Shown here: positions 9,555-18,834 of the stretch, piece by piece
Layout of the letters: each line of letters opens with the position of its first letter
Numbering within the stretch: the first letter of the stretch is position 1
Assembly (NCBI GenBank): GCA_947455215.1
Contig: CANGNA010000005.1
Location: forward strand, 1-64,000
Direction of reading: 5' to 3'
DNA length: 64,000 nucleotides
Source of the DNA: Chitinophagaceae bacterium
Lineage (GTDB): Bacteria > Bacteroidota > Bacteroidia > Chitinophagales > Chitinophagaceae
Notes under the pieces: model-generated
What the model was told of the DNA's origin: nothing
Databases searched by the model: none
Seen by the model: only the letters and a program-made list of their open reading frames with translations
Program-made: the position numbers and the translations under genes

Positions 9555-11114
9555 TTAGCGCCTGCGGTTATTCTCTTCACCAAAATGGTTACCTGCAGAT
9601 TCGTTGTTACCGCTTGGGCTACCCAGACGATCAACTACGCAACGGAAACCGATAGTGTTAGAAGACAGGTTACCCTGCATATAACGGCGTGTACCCGGAG
9701 ACAACCAGTAAGCACGGTCGGCCCATGAACCACCCTTGTATACCTTGGTAGAGTCGTTAACCAGCGATGTAACACCGTAAGCGTAGCTACCATAGTAGTT
9801 CAGGTTACCGCCACCAACTGTAGAGTCACCATCCTGGTAAGAATGCAGGTTAGAAGTACGTATCCTGCGGCCTTGTACTGATGCTTCGTTAGCCGGTACG
9901 CGCTGATATGGAATGTGACCAGTGCTGTCCCTTTCTTCTACAGTACCATCTTCCTGGAACTGAGGCCTTGTATAATCATTACCACGACCAGGGCGGAATT
10001 CATCGTTCATATTCTCGGGACGATAAGTATCCATAACCCACTCGTTCACGTTACCGGCCATGTTATACAAACCCCATGCATTGCGCTGGAAGCTCTTAAC
10101 CTTAGCAGTGATATCAGCGTTATCATTGAGCGCACCGGCAACACCCATCGCATCGCCCTTACCCCTCATGTAGTTACCCATGATCTCGCCCTGGTACATA
10201 TTGTGCAGGTCGTAACGGGTAGTATTCCTTGGGCCCCATGGCAGTACGTTATTATCTGTAATAACTTCCTCACCACGACGGCGCTTGGTTTCAGGGGCAG
10301 GGTTGTTACCTACCAGGCCCAGCGCTGCATATTCCCACTCAGCCTCTGTAGGCAAGCGGTAATCAGGCATGAACACACCATCTGAAAGATTGTATGGACG
10401 CGTACCGGCACCATTCGGATCAAGGTCCCTTGCAGGACGGTGACCGATAGAACCCTGGTACTGGCCATTCATATAAGTTTCTGTAGTAAATACGTCTTCA
10501 CCTGTCTGGTTAACGTTAGGCTGCAATGCGCCTATCTGTATCAGCAGGAACTCGTTAACGCGGTCTGTGCGCCATTTACAGTAATCGGCAGCCTGGTACC
10601 AGTTAACACCTACAACCGGATAATCGTTGTAAGCGGCAGCCCTGAAGTAGTTCTTTACATAAGGCTCGTTATAACCCAGTGGCGAACGCCAAACTGTAGA
10701 GTCAGGAAGCGCTGCTGCAACTATTTCAGGAAGGTCATTGGCGTATGCACGGCCCATCCAGTAAATATACTCGCGGTAGTCTACGTTGGCCAGCTCAGTT
10801 TCGTCCATATAGAATGAAGAAACTGATACGGTGCGCCTGTTAGCGTTGTTTTCAACGGTAACCAACTCATCGTCTTTTGCGCCCATTGTGAAACGGCCAC
10901 CCTGAACCAGCACCATGCCCATAGGCGTTAGCTGACCCGGGTAATTCTCGGCTACAGCGTAACCACCCCAACGGCTATCGTTGTGGGCCCAACCGGTAGT
11001 CCTTGAGATACCATCACCCCTACCCACATTACGCGAATGTGAAGAGCAAGCAGAAAGGAATGAAGCTACTCCAAAGCCGAGCAATGCAACACCTAAAAAT
11101 TTCCTATTCTTCAT
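9555..11114 (-). CDS. gldJ: Gliding motility/T9SS lipoprotein GldJ (SUMF1/FGE-fold)
   Basis: A 519-residue outer-membrane lipoprotein. The signal peptide ends in a lipobox with acceptor Cys23 (FLSACSS). From about residue 60 to 500 it has the formylglycine-generating-enzyme (sulfatase-modifying factor) fold: GGRFTMGAKDD, a YRLPTEAEWEYAA-type segment, GNVNEWV, KGGSWADRAYWL and a terminal GFRCV. GldJ and GldK are paralogues. I favour GldJ because the gene sits beside murF and diverges from porU and porV, the arrangement known in Flavobacterium, whereas gldK normally precedes gldL, gldM and gldN, which are absent here. GldJ is needed for gliding and stabilises the T9SS core. GldK remains the alternative. 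Confidence 0.85.
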   Translation of the reverse strand: MKNRKFLGVALLGFGVASFLSACSSHSRNVGRGDGISRTTGWAHNDSRWGGYAVAENYPGQLTPMGMVLVQGGRFTMGAKDDELVTVENNANRRTVSVSSFYMDETELANVDYREYIYWMGRAYANDLPEIVAAALPDSTVWRSPLGYNEPYVKNYFRAAAYNDYPVVGVNWYQAADYCKWRTDRVNEFLLIQIGALQPNVNQTGEDVFTTETYMNGQYQGSIGHRPARDLDPNGAGTRPYNLSDGVFMPDYRLPTEAEWEYAALGLVGNNPAPETKRRRGEEVITDNNVLPWGPRNTTRYDLHNMYQGEIMGNYMRGKGDAMGVAGALNDNADITAKVKSFQRNAWGLYNMAGNVNEWVMDTYRPENMNDEFRPGRGNDYTRPQFQEDGTVEERDSTGHIPYQRVPANEASVQGRRIRTSNLHSYQDGDSTVGGGNLNYYGSYAYGVTSLVNDSTKVYKGGSWADRAYWLSPGTRRYMQGNLSSNTIGFRCVVDRLGSPSGNNESAGNHFGEENNRRR

Positions 11115-11150
11115 AATGTTATACTGAAATATTTATCCGTATTAGTACGA

Positions 11151-11158
11151 CAAACTTA
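11151..11158 (-). promoter_or_regulatory. Putative -7 element of the gldJ promoter
   Basis: The minus strand reads TAAGTTTG, an exact match to the Bacteroidota -7 consensus TAnnTTTG, about 36 nt before the gldJ ATG. No good -33 TTTG lies at the expected spacing, so this is tentative. Confidence 0.35.
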
Positions 11159-11327
11159 ATTAACGAGAGACAATGTTAGTACTTTCTTTTGAAATTTTCA
11201 AGCATACCAGCCACAAAAAATAATTTTTATGTGGATAAATATTTCACCAAGGTAAAATATACGTTAATGTTTACCGTTATAGATGAGGTTAAAGCAGCGC
11301 AGATAGCCTGTTTAAGCCATATTTCGT

Positions 11328-11335
11328 TAATTTTG
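11328..11335 (+). promoter_or_regulatory. Putative -7 element of the porU promoter
   Basis: The plus strand reads TAATTTTG (TAnnTTTG consensus) 36 nt before the preferred porU ATG at 11372. It lies inside the longer possible N-terminal reading, which supports the downstream start. No clear -33 box. Confidence 0.35.
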
Positions 11336-11371
11336 ATTGAAATCGCTCTTTCGCCGGAAAGCCTGACTTAT

Positions 11372-14300
11372 ATGAAAAAAGTATTTATAAAAATAGCCGC
11401 CTTGTTGCCGCTCCTCACTACTGCCGTTACCACGGCCCGTGCTTATGTTACCGACTACAACATAACGGAGCAGGAGATACACCAGGGCTATATCTATAAA
11501 AAAGTGTGGTTGAAGAGCAACACCCCACCCTCTGTAAAAGTGATCGGCAGCACCTACACCGGTACCGGCCTTGCTGTTGCAGGCACTACTTTAGGCACTA
11601 CTGCCGACATCAATGTACGTGTGGGTGTAGAGCGTAAGCGGCCCTTTGCTATCATAGGCATACCTGCTTACCGCAAAAGCGCCGATGGACAGCATGTAGA
11701 AAGGCTGAGCGATGTTTCTGTAGACATTACAGAACAGGCCACACCGGCAGGTACTATGGCGGCCAAACCAACTACGGCTACTAATTCCGTATTGGCAAGC
11801 GGCACATGGTATAAAATAGGTATCACCAACACAGGCCTGTATAAGATAGATGCTACCCTGCTTACCACTATGGGTGTATCCCTTTCCTCTATCGATCCTG
11901 CCAATATCCGTATAGTAGGTAATGGCGGCAACGTACTGTCCGAGAACAACGCCCTGCCGCGCACCAACGACCTTACAGAAAATAACATCTGGGTGAATGA
12001 TGGAGGGGATAATGCCTTTAACACTGGCGACTACGTGGTATTTTATGGTGTAGGACCTACTACTATTGTTAAGGATAGCCTGAACCGGAAATTCACCCAC
12101 ATCAATAATCTGTATTCCGATACCGCTTATTATTTCATCAGCTTTAACAGCGGTGCGGGGGCCAGGGTGCAATCGCAGGGTACAGCCCCGGCTGCCAATG
12201 TCACCTCGTCGGGCTTCAACTATTATAGTGTCAGCGATATCGACAACATCCAGCCCTCTACTTATGGTAAAGGTTGGCTGGCGGAAAAATTCTCTCCGGA
12301 TATAAATGTCAATACCAAGAACTTTTCTTACAACCTGGGCGATAATATAGCCAACCTTACGGCCCGTATATCGTTTGCCTGCACACAGGGTTACCCCGGC
12401 AGTACCATGAGTGCCACGCTCAATGGCGCATCATTCTGCTCGGTAACCTTTAATAATATTACCACGCCAGATGGTGCTGTACTATTATACCTGAACCCGG
12501 AAAAGACCGCAGCTTGCAATTCCAATATCGCTAACTTCTCTATTACATTCAATGCTTCCGGTGGCGATGCGTCAGCCAAAGGATACCTCAACTATATAGA
12601 GCTGAATGGCCGCAGAAGCCTGAACATCACCGGCAGCCAGCTTAACTTCCGCGACTGGGAGACCGTTGGCGCAGGCAATGTTGCCAGCTACTCGCTGGCA
12701 AGTGCCAATTCATTTACGCGCGTATGGGATGTGACCGACCCGCAGCACCCCGTGCAGATGGCCGGATCGCTGAGCGGCAGCACTTACTCCTTCTCCCAGG
12801 ATGCATCAAGGCTTCATGAGTTTGTAGCCATGAACAGCGACGCGTTGAATACGCCTGCTTATATAGGCACTGTAGATAACCAGAACTTACATGCATCAGC
12901 CCCGGCAAGAATGATCATTGTTACCGCGCCGCAGCTGTTATCTGCAGCTAAAGACCTGGCCAATTTCCATACAACGCACGACAACATGACCTGCCAGGTG
13001 GTGACCACTACGCAGGTATACAACGAATTTTCTTCCGGGGCGCAGGACATCAGCGCCATACGCGACTTTGTGCGGTATAAGTATGAAATGGCCGGCACCG
13101 ATACTGCATCTATGCCCCATTACCTGCTGCTGTTCGGCAGTGCATCGTACGACTACAAACACAGGCTGCCTAACAATTGCAACCTGGTGCCTACCTTCGA
13201 ATCGGCCAACGATACCAATGCCATTGCCGCTTTTATGAGCGACGATTTTTATGGCTTTCTCGACGATTCTGAGAATATAGAAGATGAATCGCGCATCAAT
13301 GCGCTGGATGTAGGCGTAGGCCGTATATCTGCGCGAGACCTGGCCACAGCCAATGACGTTGTAGCCAAGATCATACATTATAAATCCAGCGAAACACTGG
13401 GCCCATGGCGCATTGCAGGTATGTTTGTAGGCGATAATAATGACGGGGCCGGCTTCCATTGCGGCGACGCTGAGGTAATGGCACGCACGGTAAATAACAG
13501 TACAAACAACCTCTATAACGAGCAAAAAGTATACCTGGACGTTATTCCGATCACCACTACTCCTGCCGGCGACAGGTGTCCGAACGCCAACGTAGCTATA
13601 TCGGACCAGATATATAAAGGTGTTTTCATGCTCAACTATAATGGCCATGGCCGTCACGACCTGCTGGCGCATGAACGCATACTGACATCGGACGACTACA
13701 ATACATGGGGCAACATCAATTCATTGCCTTTTATGATCACGGCCACATGCGACTTTGGCCAGTTCGACCATCCGGATTATATCTCTGCCGCTGAAGCACT
13801 ATTGTTTGACACCAAGGGTGGCGTAATAGCTATGATCACTACTACCCAGGCAGTATTCGCATCGCAAAACGCGGATATGAACAGGGAATACCTTGCCTCA
13901 CAATTCACCAAAAACAGCGAGAACAACTGGAACACCTTTGGCGATGCGTTTATGACCGGCAAGAACATGACCTACCTTACATCGCACGATAAATTTGAGC
14001 TGATCAATTTCCGTAAATGGGCGTTGATAGGCGACCCTGCCCTTGTGCCTAATTTCCCGGAGCATAAGGTATATTTAGACAGTGTTATTGACGGGGTTAC
14101 CCTGGAACAAGCCGATAGTGTCAAGGCGCTGGGTAAGTACATACTGAAAGGATCGGTAAGGGATGCGAACGGTAATGTACTCAACAATTTTACCGGTACA
14201 ACATCTATCTCCTTCTACGATAAAGCCAGGAGTGTAGCATTCCCTCCGGGCTTGTCGCTTGGCTCTTTCAAGCTGCAGGATAATGTGATCTATAAAGGAA

Positions 14301-15133
14301 AAGTAAGTGTGACCAATGGCCACTTTGCACTAACCTTCATTACGCCTAAAGACATCAATTATTTCTTTGGCAAGGGTAAGATCAGCACCTATGCAGAGAA
14401 CGGATCGACCGATGCCGCCGGCATGGATACATCAGTAGCTGTTGGTGGTTTTTCAGATAACCCGGTGTATAACGACAATCCGCCAATAGTACAGCCATAT
14501 ATCAACGATAGCCTGTTCATCAATGGCGGTATCACCGCTGCCAACACCTCTCTTTTTGTTGTGCTGCATTCCGAAACCGGCATCAATGTATCGGGATATT
14601 CTATCGGCCACGACCTTATTGGCATCCTCGACGGCCAGGTAGAATCCCCTTATATATTGAATGACTATTACGAAACAGCCCCTAATACTTATCAGCTGGG
14701 TTATGTAAAATTCCCTGTTTCGGGGTTGGCCAACGGCCCGCATAGCATAAGGGTAAAGGCATGGGATGTGAATAATAATATGGGCGAGGGCACGGTAGAC
14801 TTTGTAGTGGTAGATGGGCAGGTAGTAGCCATACAGGGCCTGGGCAACTACCCTAACCCATTCTCTGGCAATACGCACTTTGTATTTGAGCACAACCACC
14901 CCGATGAAGCCATGGATGTGACCATATCTATATATAATACAGGCGGTGCATTGGCAAAGACCATACAACAAAGCTTTACACCAACAGGTAGCCGCAGTGC
15001 AGACATTACCTGGGATGGCACCACAGATGGTGGCGCTCCATTGCCTGCGGGGGTATATGTTTACAGGCTCACTTTAAGCACAGAAAAAGGTTTTAAGGCC
15101 TCTGCATACCAAAAGTTGGTAATTATACGTTAA
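11372..15133 (+). CDS. porU: T9SS C-terminal signal peptidase (sortase) PorU
   Basis: A 1253-residue gingipain-type C25 cysteine peptidase. In the type IX system PorU removes the C-terminal signal of cargo at the cell surface and attaches the cargo to the lipopolysaccharide anchor. I start at the ATG at 11372 because it gives a normal signal peptide (MKKVFIKIAALLPLL...ARA); the frame stays open to 11189, but that extension is not signal-like. The catalytic dyad is visible as His759 in NYNGHGRHD and Cys793 in TATCDFGQFD. The C-terminus (about the last 95 residues, from NYPNPFSGN to LVIIR) is a FlgD-like/T9SS C-terminal domain. porV follows after 87 nt, and gldJ diverges upstream. Confidence 0.95.
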   Translation: MKKVFIKIAALLPLLTTAVTTARAYVTDYNITEQEIHQGYIYKKVWLKSNTPPSVKVIGSTYTGTGLAVAGTTLGTTADINVRVGVERKRPFAIIGIPAYRKSADGQHVERLSDVSVDITEQATPAGTMAAKPTTATNSVLASGTWYKIGITNTGLYKIDATLLTTMGVSLSSIDPANIRIVGNGGNVLSENNALPRTNDLTENNIWVNDGGDNAFNTGDYVVFYGVGPTTIVKDSLNRKFTHINNLYSDTAYYFISFNSGAGARVQSQGTAPAANVTSSGFNYYSVSDIDNIQPSTYGKGWLAEKFSPDINVNTKNFSYNLGDNIANLTARISFACTQGYPGSTMSATLNGASFCSVTFNNITTPDGAVLLYLNPEKTAACNSNIANFSITFNASGGDASAKGYLNYIELNGRRSLNITGSQLNFRDWETVGAGNVASYSLASANSFTRVWDVTDPQHPVQMAGSLSGSTYSFSQDASRLHEFVAMNSDALNTPAYIGTVDNQNLHASAPARMIIVTAPQLLSAAKDLANFHTTHDNMTCQVVTTTQVYNEFSSGAQDISAIRDFVRYKYEMAGTDTASMPHYLLLFGSASYDYKHRLPNNCNLVPTFESANDTNAIAAFMSDDFYGFLDDSENIEDESRINALDVGVGRISARDLATANDVVAKIIHYKSSETLGPWRIAGMFVGDNNDGAGFHCGDAEVMARTVNNSTNNLYNEQKVYLDVIPITTTPAGDRCPNANVAISDQIYKGVFMLNYNGHGRHDLLAHERILTSDDYNTWGNINSLPFMITATCDFGQFDHPDYISAAEALLFDTKGGVIAMITTTQAVFASQNADMNREYLASQFTKNSENNWNTFGDAFMTGKNMTYLTSHDKFELINFRKWALIGDPALVPNFPEHKVYLDSVIDGVTLEQADSVKALGKYILKGSVRDANGNVLNNFTGTTSISFYDKARSVAFPPGLSLGSFKLQDNVIYKGKVSVTNGHFALTFITPKDINYFFGKGKISTYAENGSTDAAGMDTSVAVGGFSDNPVYNDNPPIVQPYINDSLFINGGITAANTSLFVVLHSETGINVSGYSIGHDLIGILDGQVESPYILNDYYETAPNTYQLGYVKFPVSGLANGPHSIRVKAWDVNNNMGEGTVDFVVVDGQVVAIQGLGNYPNPFSGNTHFVFEHNHPDEAMDVTISIYNTGGALAKTIQQSFTPTGSRSADITWDGTTDGGAPLPAGVYVYRLTLSTEKGFKASAYQKLVIIR

Positions 15134-15220
15134 TAGGAATGGCAGCGGCACAATCAATTGTTGCGATAGTGGCCAAAAAGGAATATTTTTGCAAAACTTT
15201 AAATAAAACACTAATATAGA

Positions 15221-16441
15221 ATGGCAAGATTTTTTGCATTTGCTGGCCTGACGCTGATGACGGGACTGATAAACCAGGGTGCATTTGCACAGATGGCGGC
15301 AAAAACAACCCAAACAACCGCTAGCTCCTATAACATAGGCGGCCAAAACAAAGACTTTGTTACCACTGCTGTTCCATTCCTCCGCATTACTCCCGATTCA
15401 AGGGCAGGTGCTATGGGCGATGCTGGTATAGCTACCAGTGCCGATGCCAATGCACAATACTGGAACATAGCTAAAATGCCATTTAACGAGAAGAATTATG
15501 GTGTTTCCGTAACCTATACTCCATGGCTTAAAGACCTTGTTCCGGATATCTTCCTGGCATACATTTCTGCTTACAAAAAGATAGGTAAGGACAACAACCA
15601 GGCGATCAGTGCCTCTATGCGCTATTTCTCCCTGGGTAACATTGCCTACACAACTTATACAGGCGACCCTAACGGTACTGGTATGCCTCGTGAATATTCC
15701 TTCGACCTCGGCTATTCCCGCAAATTGTCTGAATATTTCTCTGTTGGTCTTACCATGCGTTATATTCACTCGGCCATCGCATCAGGCGTAAGCTACCTGC
15801 CGGGCAACAACTACAAGCCAGGCAATGCTATGGCTGCTGACGTAGGCGTTTTCTACACTAAGAAGAAAGAAATAGACGAGTTGCGCTCCCGCACGCTGAA
15901 TCTTGGCGCTACCATCACCAACCTGGGTACCAAGATATCTTACAACTCTGTGCGTAAAGACTTCATCCCTACTAACCTGGGCCTGGGTGCTGCTTACACC
16001 AGCCAGTTCGACCAATATAACAAGATCACTTTCGCACTGGACATCAATAAGCTGCTGGTGCCTGCGCTGAACAATTCTGACACACAGATATCTGTAGTAA
16101 GCGGTGTGTTCAAATCATTTGGTGGTGGCGATCAGTTCCAGAAACTGGACATCTCCCTGGGTGCTGAATATTGGTACCAGGACCAGTTTGCACTGCGTGC
16201 AGGCTATTTCTACGAAGACAAGAACAATGGCGACCGCCAGTACATAACAGCCGGCCTTGGTGTTAAATACAATGTATTCCAGCTCAACGCCGCTTATATT
16301 GTACCACAGGGCAGCGGTACTACCCGCAACCCACTGTCTAACACAGTTCGCTTCTCGCTGCTGTTCGAATTCGACAAGCTGGGTGGTGGCACCTCATCTG
16401 ACGAACCACCTGCAGACGTAACTCCGCCAGCAGGTCAGTAA
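15221..16441 (+). CDS. porV: T9SS outer-membrane protein PorV (LptO)
   Basis: A 406-residue outer-membrane beta-barrel of the FadL-like family. A signal peptide (MARFFAFAGL...GAFAQ) is followed by the conserved opening PFLRITPDSRAGAMGDAGIA and alternating amphipathic strands. PorV binds the C-terminal domain of cargo leaving the SprA translocon and passes it to PorU. Adjacency to porU agrees with this. The barrel ends in FSLLFEFD, followed by an acidic, proline-rich tail (SDEPPADVTPP). Same operon direction as porU, ended by a strong terminator. Confidence 0.95.
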   Translation: MARFFAFAGLTLMTGLINQGAFAQMAAKTTQTTASSYNIGGQNKDFVTTAVPFLRITPDSRAGAMGDAGIATSADANAQYWNIAKMPFNEKNYGVSVTYTPWLKDLVPDIFLAYISAYKKIGKDNNQAISASMRYFSLGNIAYTTYTGDPNGTGMPREYSFDLGYSRKLSEYFSVGLTMRYIHSAIASGVSYLPGNNYKPGNAMAADVGVFYTKKKEIDELRSRTLNLGATITNLGTKISYNSVRKDFIPTNLGLGAAYTSQFDQYNKITFALDINKLLVPALNNSDTQISVVSGVFKSFGGGDQFQKLDISLGAEYWYQDQFALRAGYFYEDKNNGDRQYITAGLGVKYNVFQLNAAYIVPQGSGTTRNPLSNTVRFSLLFEFDKLGGGTSSDEPPADVTPPAGQ

Positions 16442-16459
16442 TCAATAAAGTAATTAAAC

Positions 16460-16492
16460 AAAAATGCCTTCCGTAAAACGGAAGGCATTTTT
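16460..16492 (+). terminator. Intrinsic terminator after porV
   Basis: A 15-bp stem (AAAAATGCCTTCCGT at 16460-16474 with its complement at 16478-16492) has a 3-nt loop and a T-rich 3' side. It ends the porU-porV unit. Confidence 0.9.
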
Positions 16493-16515
16493 GTTTGTGT
16501 GTACAGTATAAGAAA

Positions 16516-16550
16516 AAAGCGGGTGTACTTTAGTTCAGTACACCCGCTTT
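16516..16550 (-). terminator. Intrinsic terminator after the S46 peptidase gene
   Basis: A 14-bp stem (AAAGCGGGTGTACT at 16516-16529 with its complement at 16537-16550) has a 7-nt loop. On the minus strand it runs into TTTTTT, so it serves the peptidase gene ending at 16574. Confidence 0.85.
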
Positions 16551-16573
16551 GTAATTAACTATTTAAGTAGCCA

Positions 16574-18733
16574 TTAATTTTTAAAGCTCATCTCATCCAT
16601 CAACCACCCTGCACCACCAAACTTATCCAATATGAATAGTGTATAGCGGATATCTACCGATATATTACGGCAACGGTTGGGATCAAACAGGTAATCGCTC
16701 ATGGTGCCTTCATAAGCACGGTCGAAGTTGGTACCGATAAGTTCTCCCTTTGCATTCAGCACGGGACTGCCGGAATTACCACCTGATGTATGGTTGGCTG
16801 CAATAAATGCCACCGGCATTGTGCCATTTACACCCCAGCGCCCATAATCTTTTGCATTATAGAGTTGCTTCAGCTTTTCAGGCACTGTAAACCAGGTAAC
16901 GTTAGGATTGTCTAGTGCCACAACATCGGCCAGGGTGGTCTGGTAGCTATATTTGTCCGATCCATCTGGCTTTAGTCCCTTCACTTCACCATAAGCCACG
17001 CGCAGGGTAAGGTTGGCATCAGGATAGAAATTCCTGTTACTGTCATACTGCATCTGGGCCTTTATATACAGCCTGTTCAGGTAGTGCTTGGTGGCCTTAT
17101 ACCCATCCACTTTAGCGGCTATCTTCTCTTTGCGCACAGCAGCCACTGCAGTATATAATTTGTAGGCAGGGTCGTTCTTCAGCGTGGCGCTATCTGCTGC
17201 TGAAGCCGCGGCAACAAAGGCGTTCAGCTTCTCCTGCGATGCCATCATAGAAGCATTATATACATCGCGTGCCCAGCGCTTGTAACTGTTCAGGTGGTGG
17301 CGATGCTCCCTGCGATAATAGGCCGGAGCATCCTTGCGGCAGCTTTTTATATACATAGGCAACATAGCCGCAAACAGGTCGCGGTCTGTTGGCATATCGT
17401 AATTCTTAAAGTAACCATCCTGGCTGCGGGCCAGCTTTTGCAACGTATCGGTCAGTCCTTTATCGCGGTAACCTGCGCGGAAACAGGCCAGCATCTTTTC
17501 CATTGCCGGCCCCTGAGCTATCAGCTCTACACCCATCAGTTCCTCCCGTATATGTATGTCGTGATACAACAGATCATTTACCGCGTCAGCTTCTTTCTCC
17601 AGCTGTGGCAATAACGATTGGGTGAGCGCATCCTGCGTCTTTGCCCAGTTCATGAACCCCTTCTCATATGCCTGCTTTTTGCCTATGGCATCATTCACTT
17701 CCAGGCCCTTCATCTCGCCCTGCCACTTTTTCCAGCCATTGGCCACACCGGCACGCTTAGAGGTATATTTCAAGAATACATCGCGCTGAGCGTCCATATG
17801 TTCGGTCCATACGTCCAGTTTTTTGGTCCTTGCATTTACGCTTATCGGATCTACAATAGAATACACCTGGTCCAGCTCGTGCGATGAGATGTACTCCATA
17901 GTGGTACCCGGGAAACCATATACCATGCTGTAAGTACCTTCATTATACCCCACCGTGCTGATGGCAAAGAACTGTGTAGCATTATAGGGCCTGTTGGTAG
18001 CAGCGTAGGGTGCCGGCTTATTGTCGGCATTGGCATACACCCTGAACACACTGAAATCGCCCGTGTGGCGTGGCCAAACCCAGTTCTCATCATCGCCACC
18101 AAAGGTGCCTATCCCGTTAGGCGGAAATGCTGTGAGGCGGATATCGGTAAAGGTTTCCGTAATAGCTATCCAGTACTGGTTGCCTTCGAAATACGGTTTT
18201 ATGGTGGCATCCATCCCCGTAGCCTTCGTGTAATCCTTTTCTACGGCTTTGATGTTCAGCGCAATCAGGGAATCGCGCTGTTTGTCGTTCATCACATCCG
18301 GGATACCCACAAGCACGCGGGGTGTCACATTCTCGATCTTCCTGATAAATGTAACAGTCAATCCCGGGCAGGGTATCTCCTCTTGTATGCTTTTGGCAAA
18401 AAAACCGGTCGCAAAGTAGTCCTTCTCCAGGCTGGTAAGCCCCTGCACTGTGCCATAGCCACAGTGGTGATTGGTCAATATTAAGCCTTTCGAAGATATG
18501 ATCTCACCCGTGCAACCGCGGCCAAAAAGCACCACTGCGTTGTTCAACCCGGTGCCCTTATCGTTGTAGATCATATCCACAGGAATTTCCAGGCCCAGGG
18601 CTTTCATCTGGTTTTCCTGTTTTTTCAGGGTGGCGGGTATCCACATCCCTTCTTTTGCCCGGGCAAAAGGCATTGCGGAAAATATTGCAGTTGCCAGCAA
18701 CAGCACTTTTCCACATCTTTTAATAAATGGCAT
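16574..18733 (-). CDS. S46 family dipeptidyl peptidase, DPP11-like
   Basis: A 719-residue exported serine exopeptidase of family S46, which cleaves dipeptides from peptide N-termini in the periplasm. I start at the ATG at 18733 (MPFIKRCGKV...FARA signal peptide); an ATG 45 nt upstream gives a poor leader. The chymotrypsin-like triad is visible: His in ILTNHHCGYG, Asp in DENWVWPRHTGDF and the nucleophile Ser in GGNSGSP. Eighteen residues after that Ser is an Arg (TNFDRAYEG). This is the spacing of the Arg that gives DPP11 its Asp/Glu preference, where DPP7 has Gly. The acidic-P1 specificity is therefore inference from one position. It diverges from the type B cargo gene at 18835. Confidence 0.9.
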   Translation of the reverse strand: MPFIKRCGKVLLLATAIFSAMPFARAKEGMWIPATLKKQENQMKALGLEIPVDMIYNDKGTGLNNAVVLFGRGCTGEIISSKGLILTNHHCGYGTVQGLTSLEKDYFATGFFAKSIQEEIPCPGLTVTFIRKIENVTPRVLVGIPDVMNDKQRDSLIALNIKAVEKDYTKATGMDATIKPYFEGNQYWIAITETFTDIRLTAFPPNGIGTFGGDDENWVWPRHTGDFSVFRVYANADNKPAPYAATNRPYNATQFFAISTVGYNEGTYSMVYGFPGTTMEYISSHELDQVYSIVDPISVNARTKKLDVWTEHMDAQRDVFLKYTSKRAGVANGWKKWQGEMKGLEVNDAIGKKQAYEKGFMNWAKTQDALTQSLLPQLEKEADAVNDLLYHDIHIREELMGVELIAQGPAMEKMLACFRAGYRDKGLTDTLQKLARSQDGYFKNYDMPTDRDLFAAMLPMYIKSCRKDAPAYYRREHRHHLNSYKRWARDVYNASMMASQEKLNAFVAAASAADSATLKNDPAYKLYTAVAAVRKEKIAAKVDGYKATKHYLNRLYIKAQMQYDSNRNFYPDANLTLRVAYGEVKGLKPDGSDKYSYQTTLADVVALDNPNVTWFTVPEKLKQLYNAKDYGRWGVNGTMPVAFIAANHTSGGNSGSPVLNAKGELIGTNFDRAYEGTMSDYLFDPNRCRNISVDIRYTLFILDKFGGAGWLMDEMSFKN

Positions 18734-18834
18734 AGACTTGCTTTGAATTACAGAAATAAATGTACAATTTTGCGACAAAAGTCCGTAGTTATTGTTATAT
18801 TAGCCGTTTATTACGGAATTTCTTTTTCTGGATT

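Noticed and set aside
11189-11371. Extended N-terminus of PorU (61 extra residues)
   Set aside because: The extension would bury the signal peptide and a likely promoter element; the ATG at 11372 fits better.
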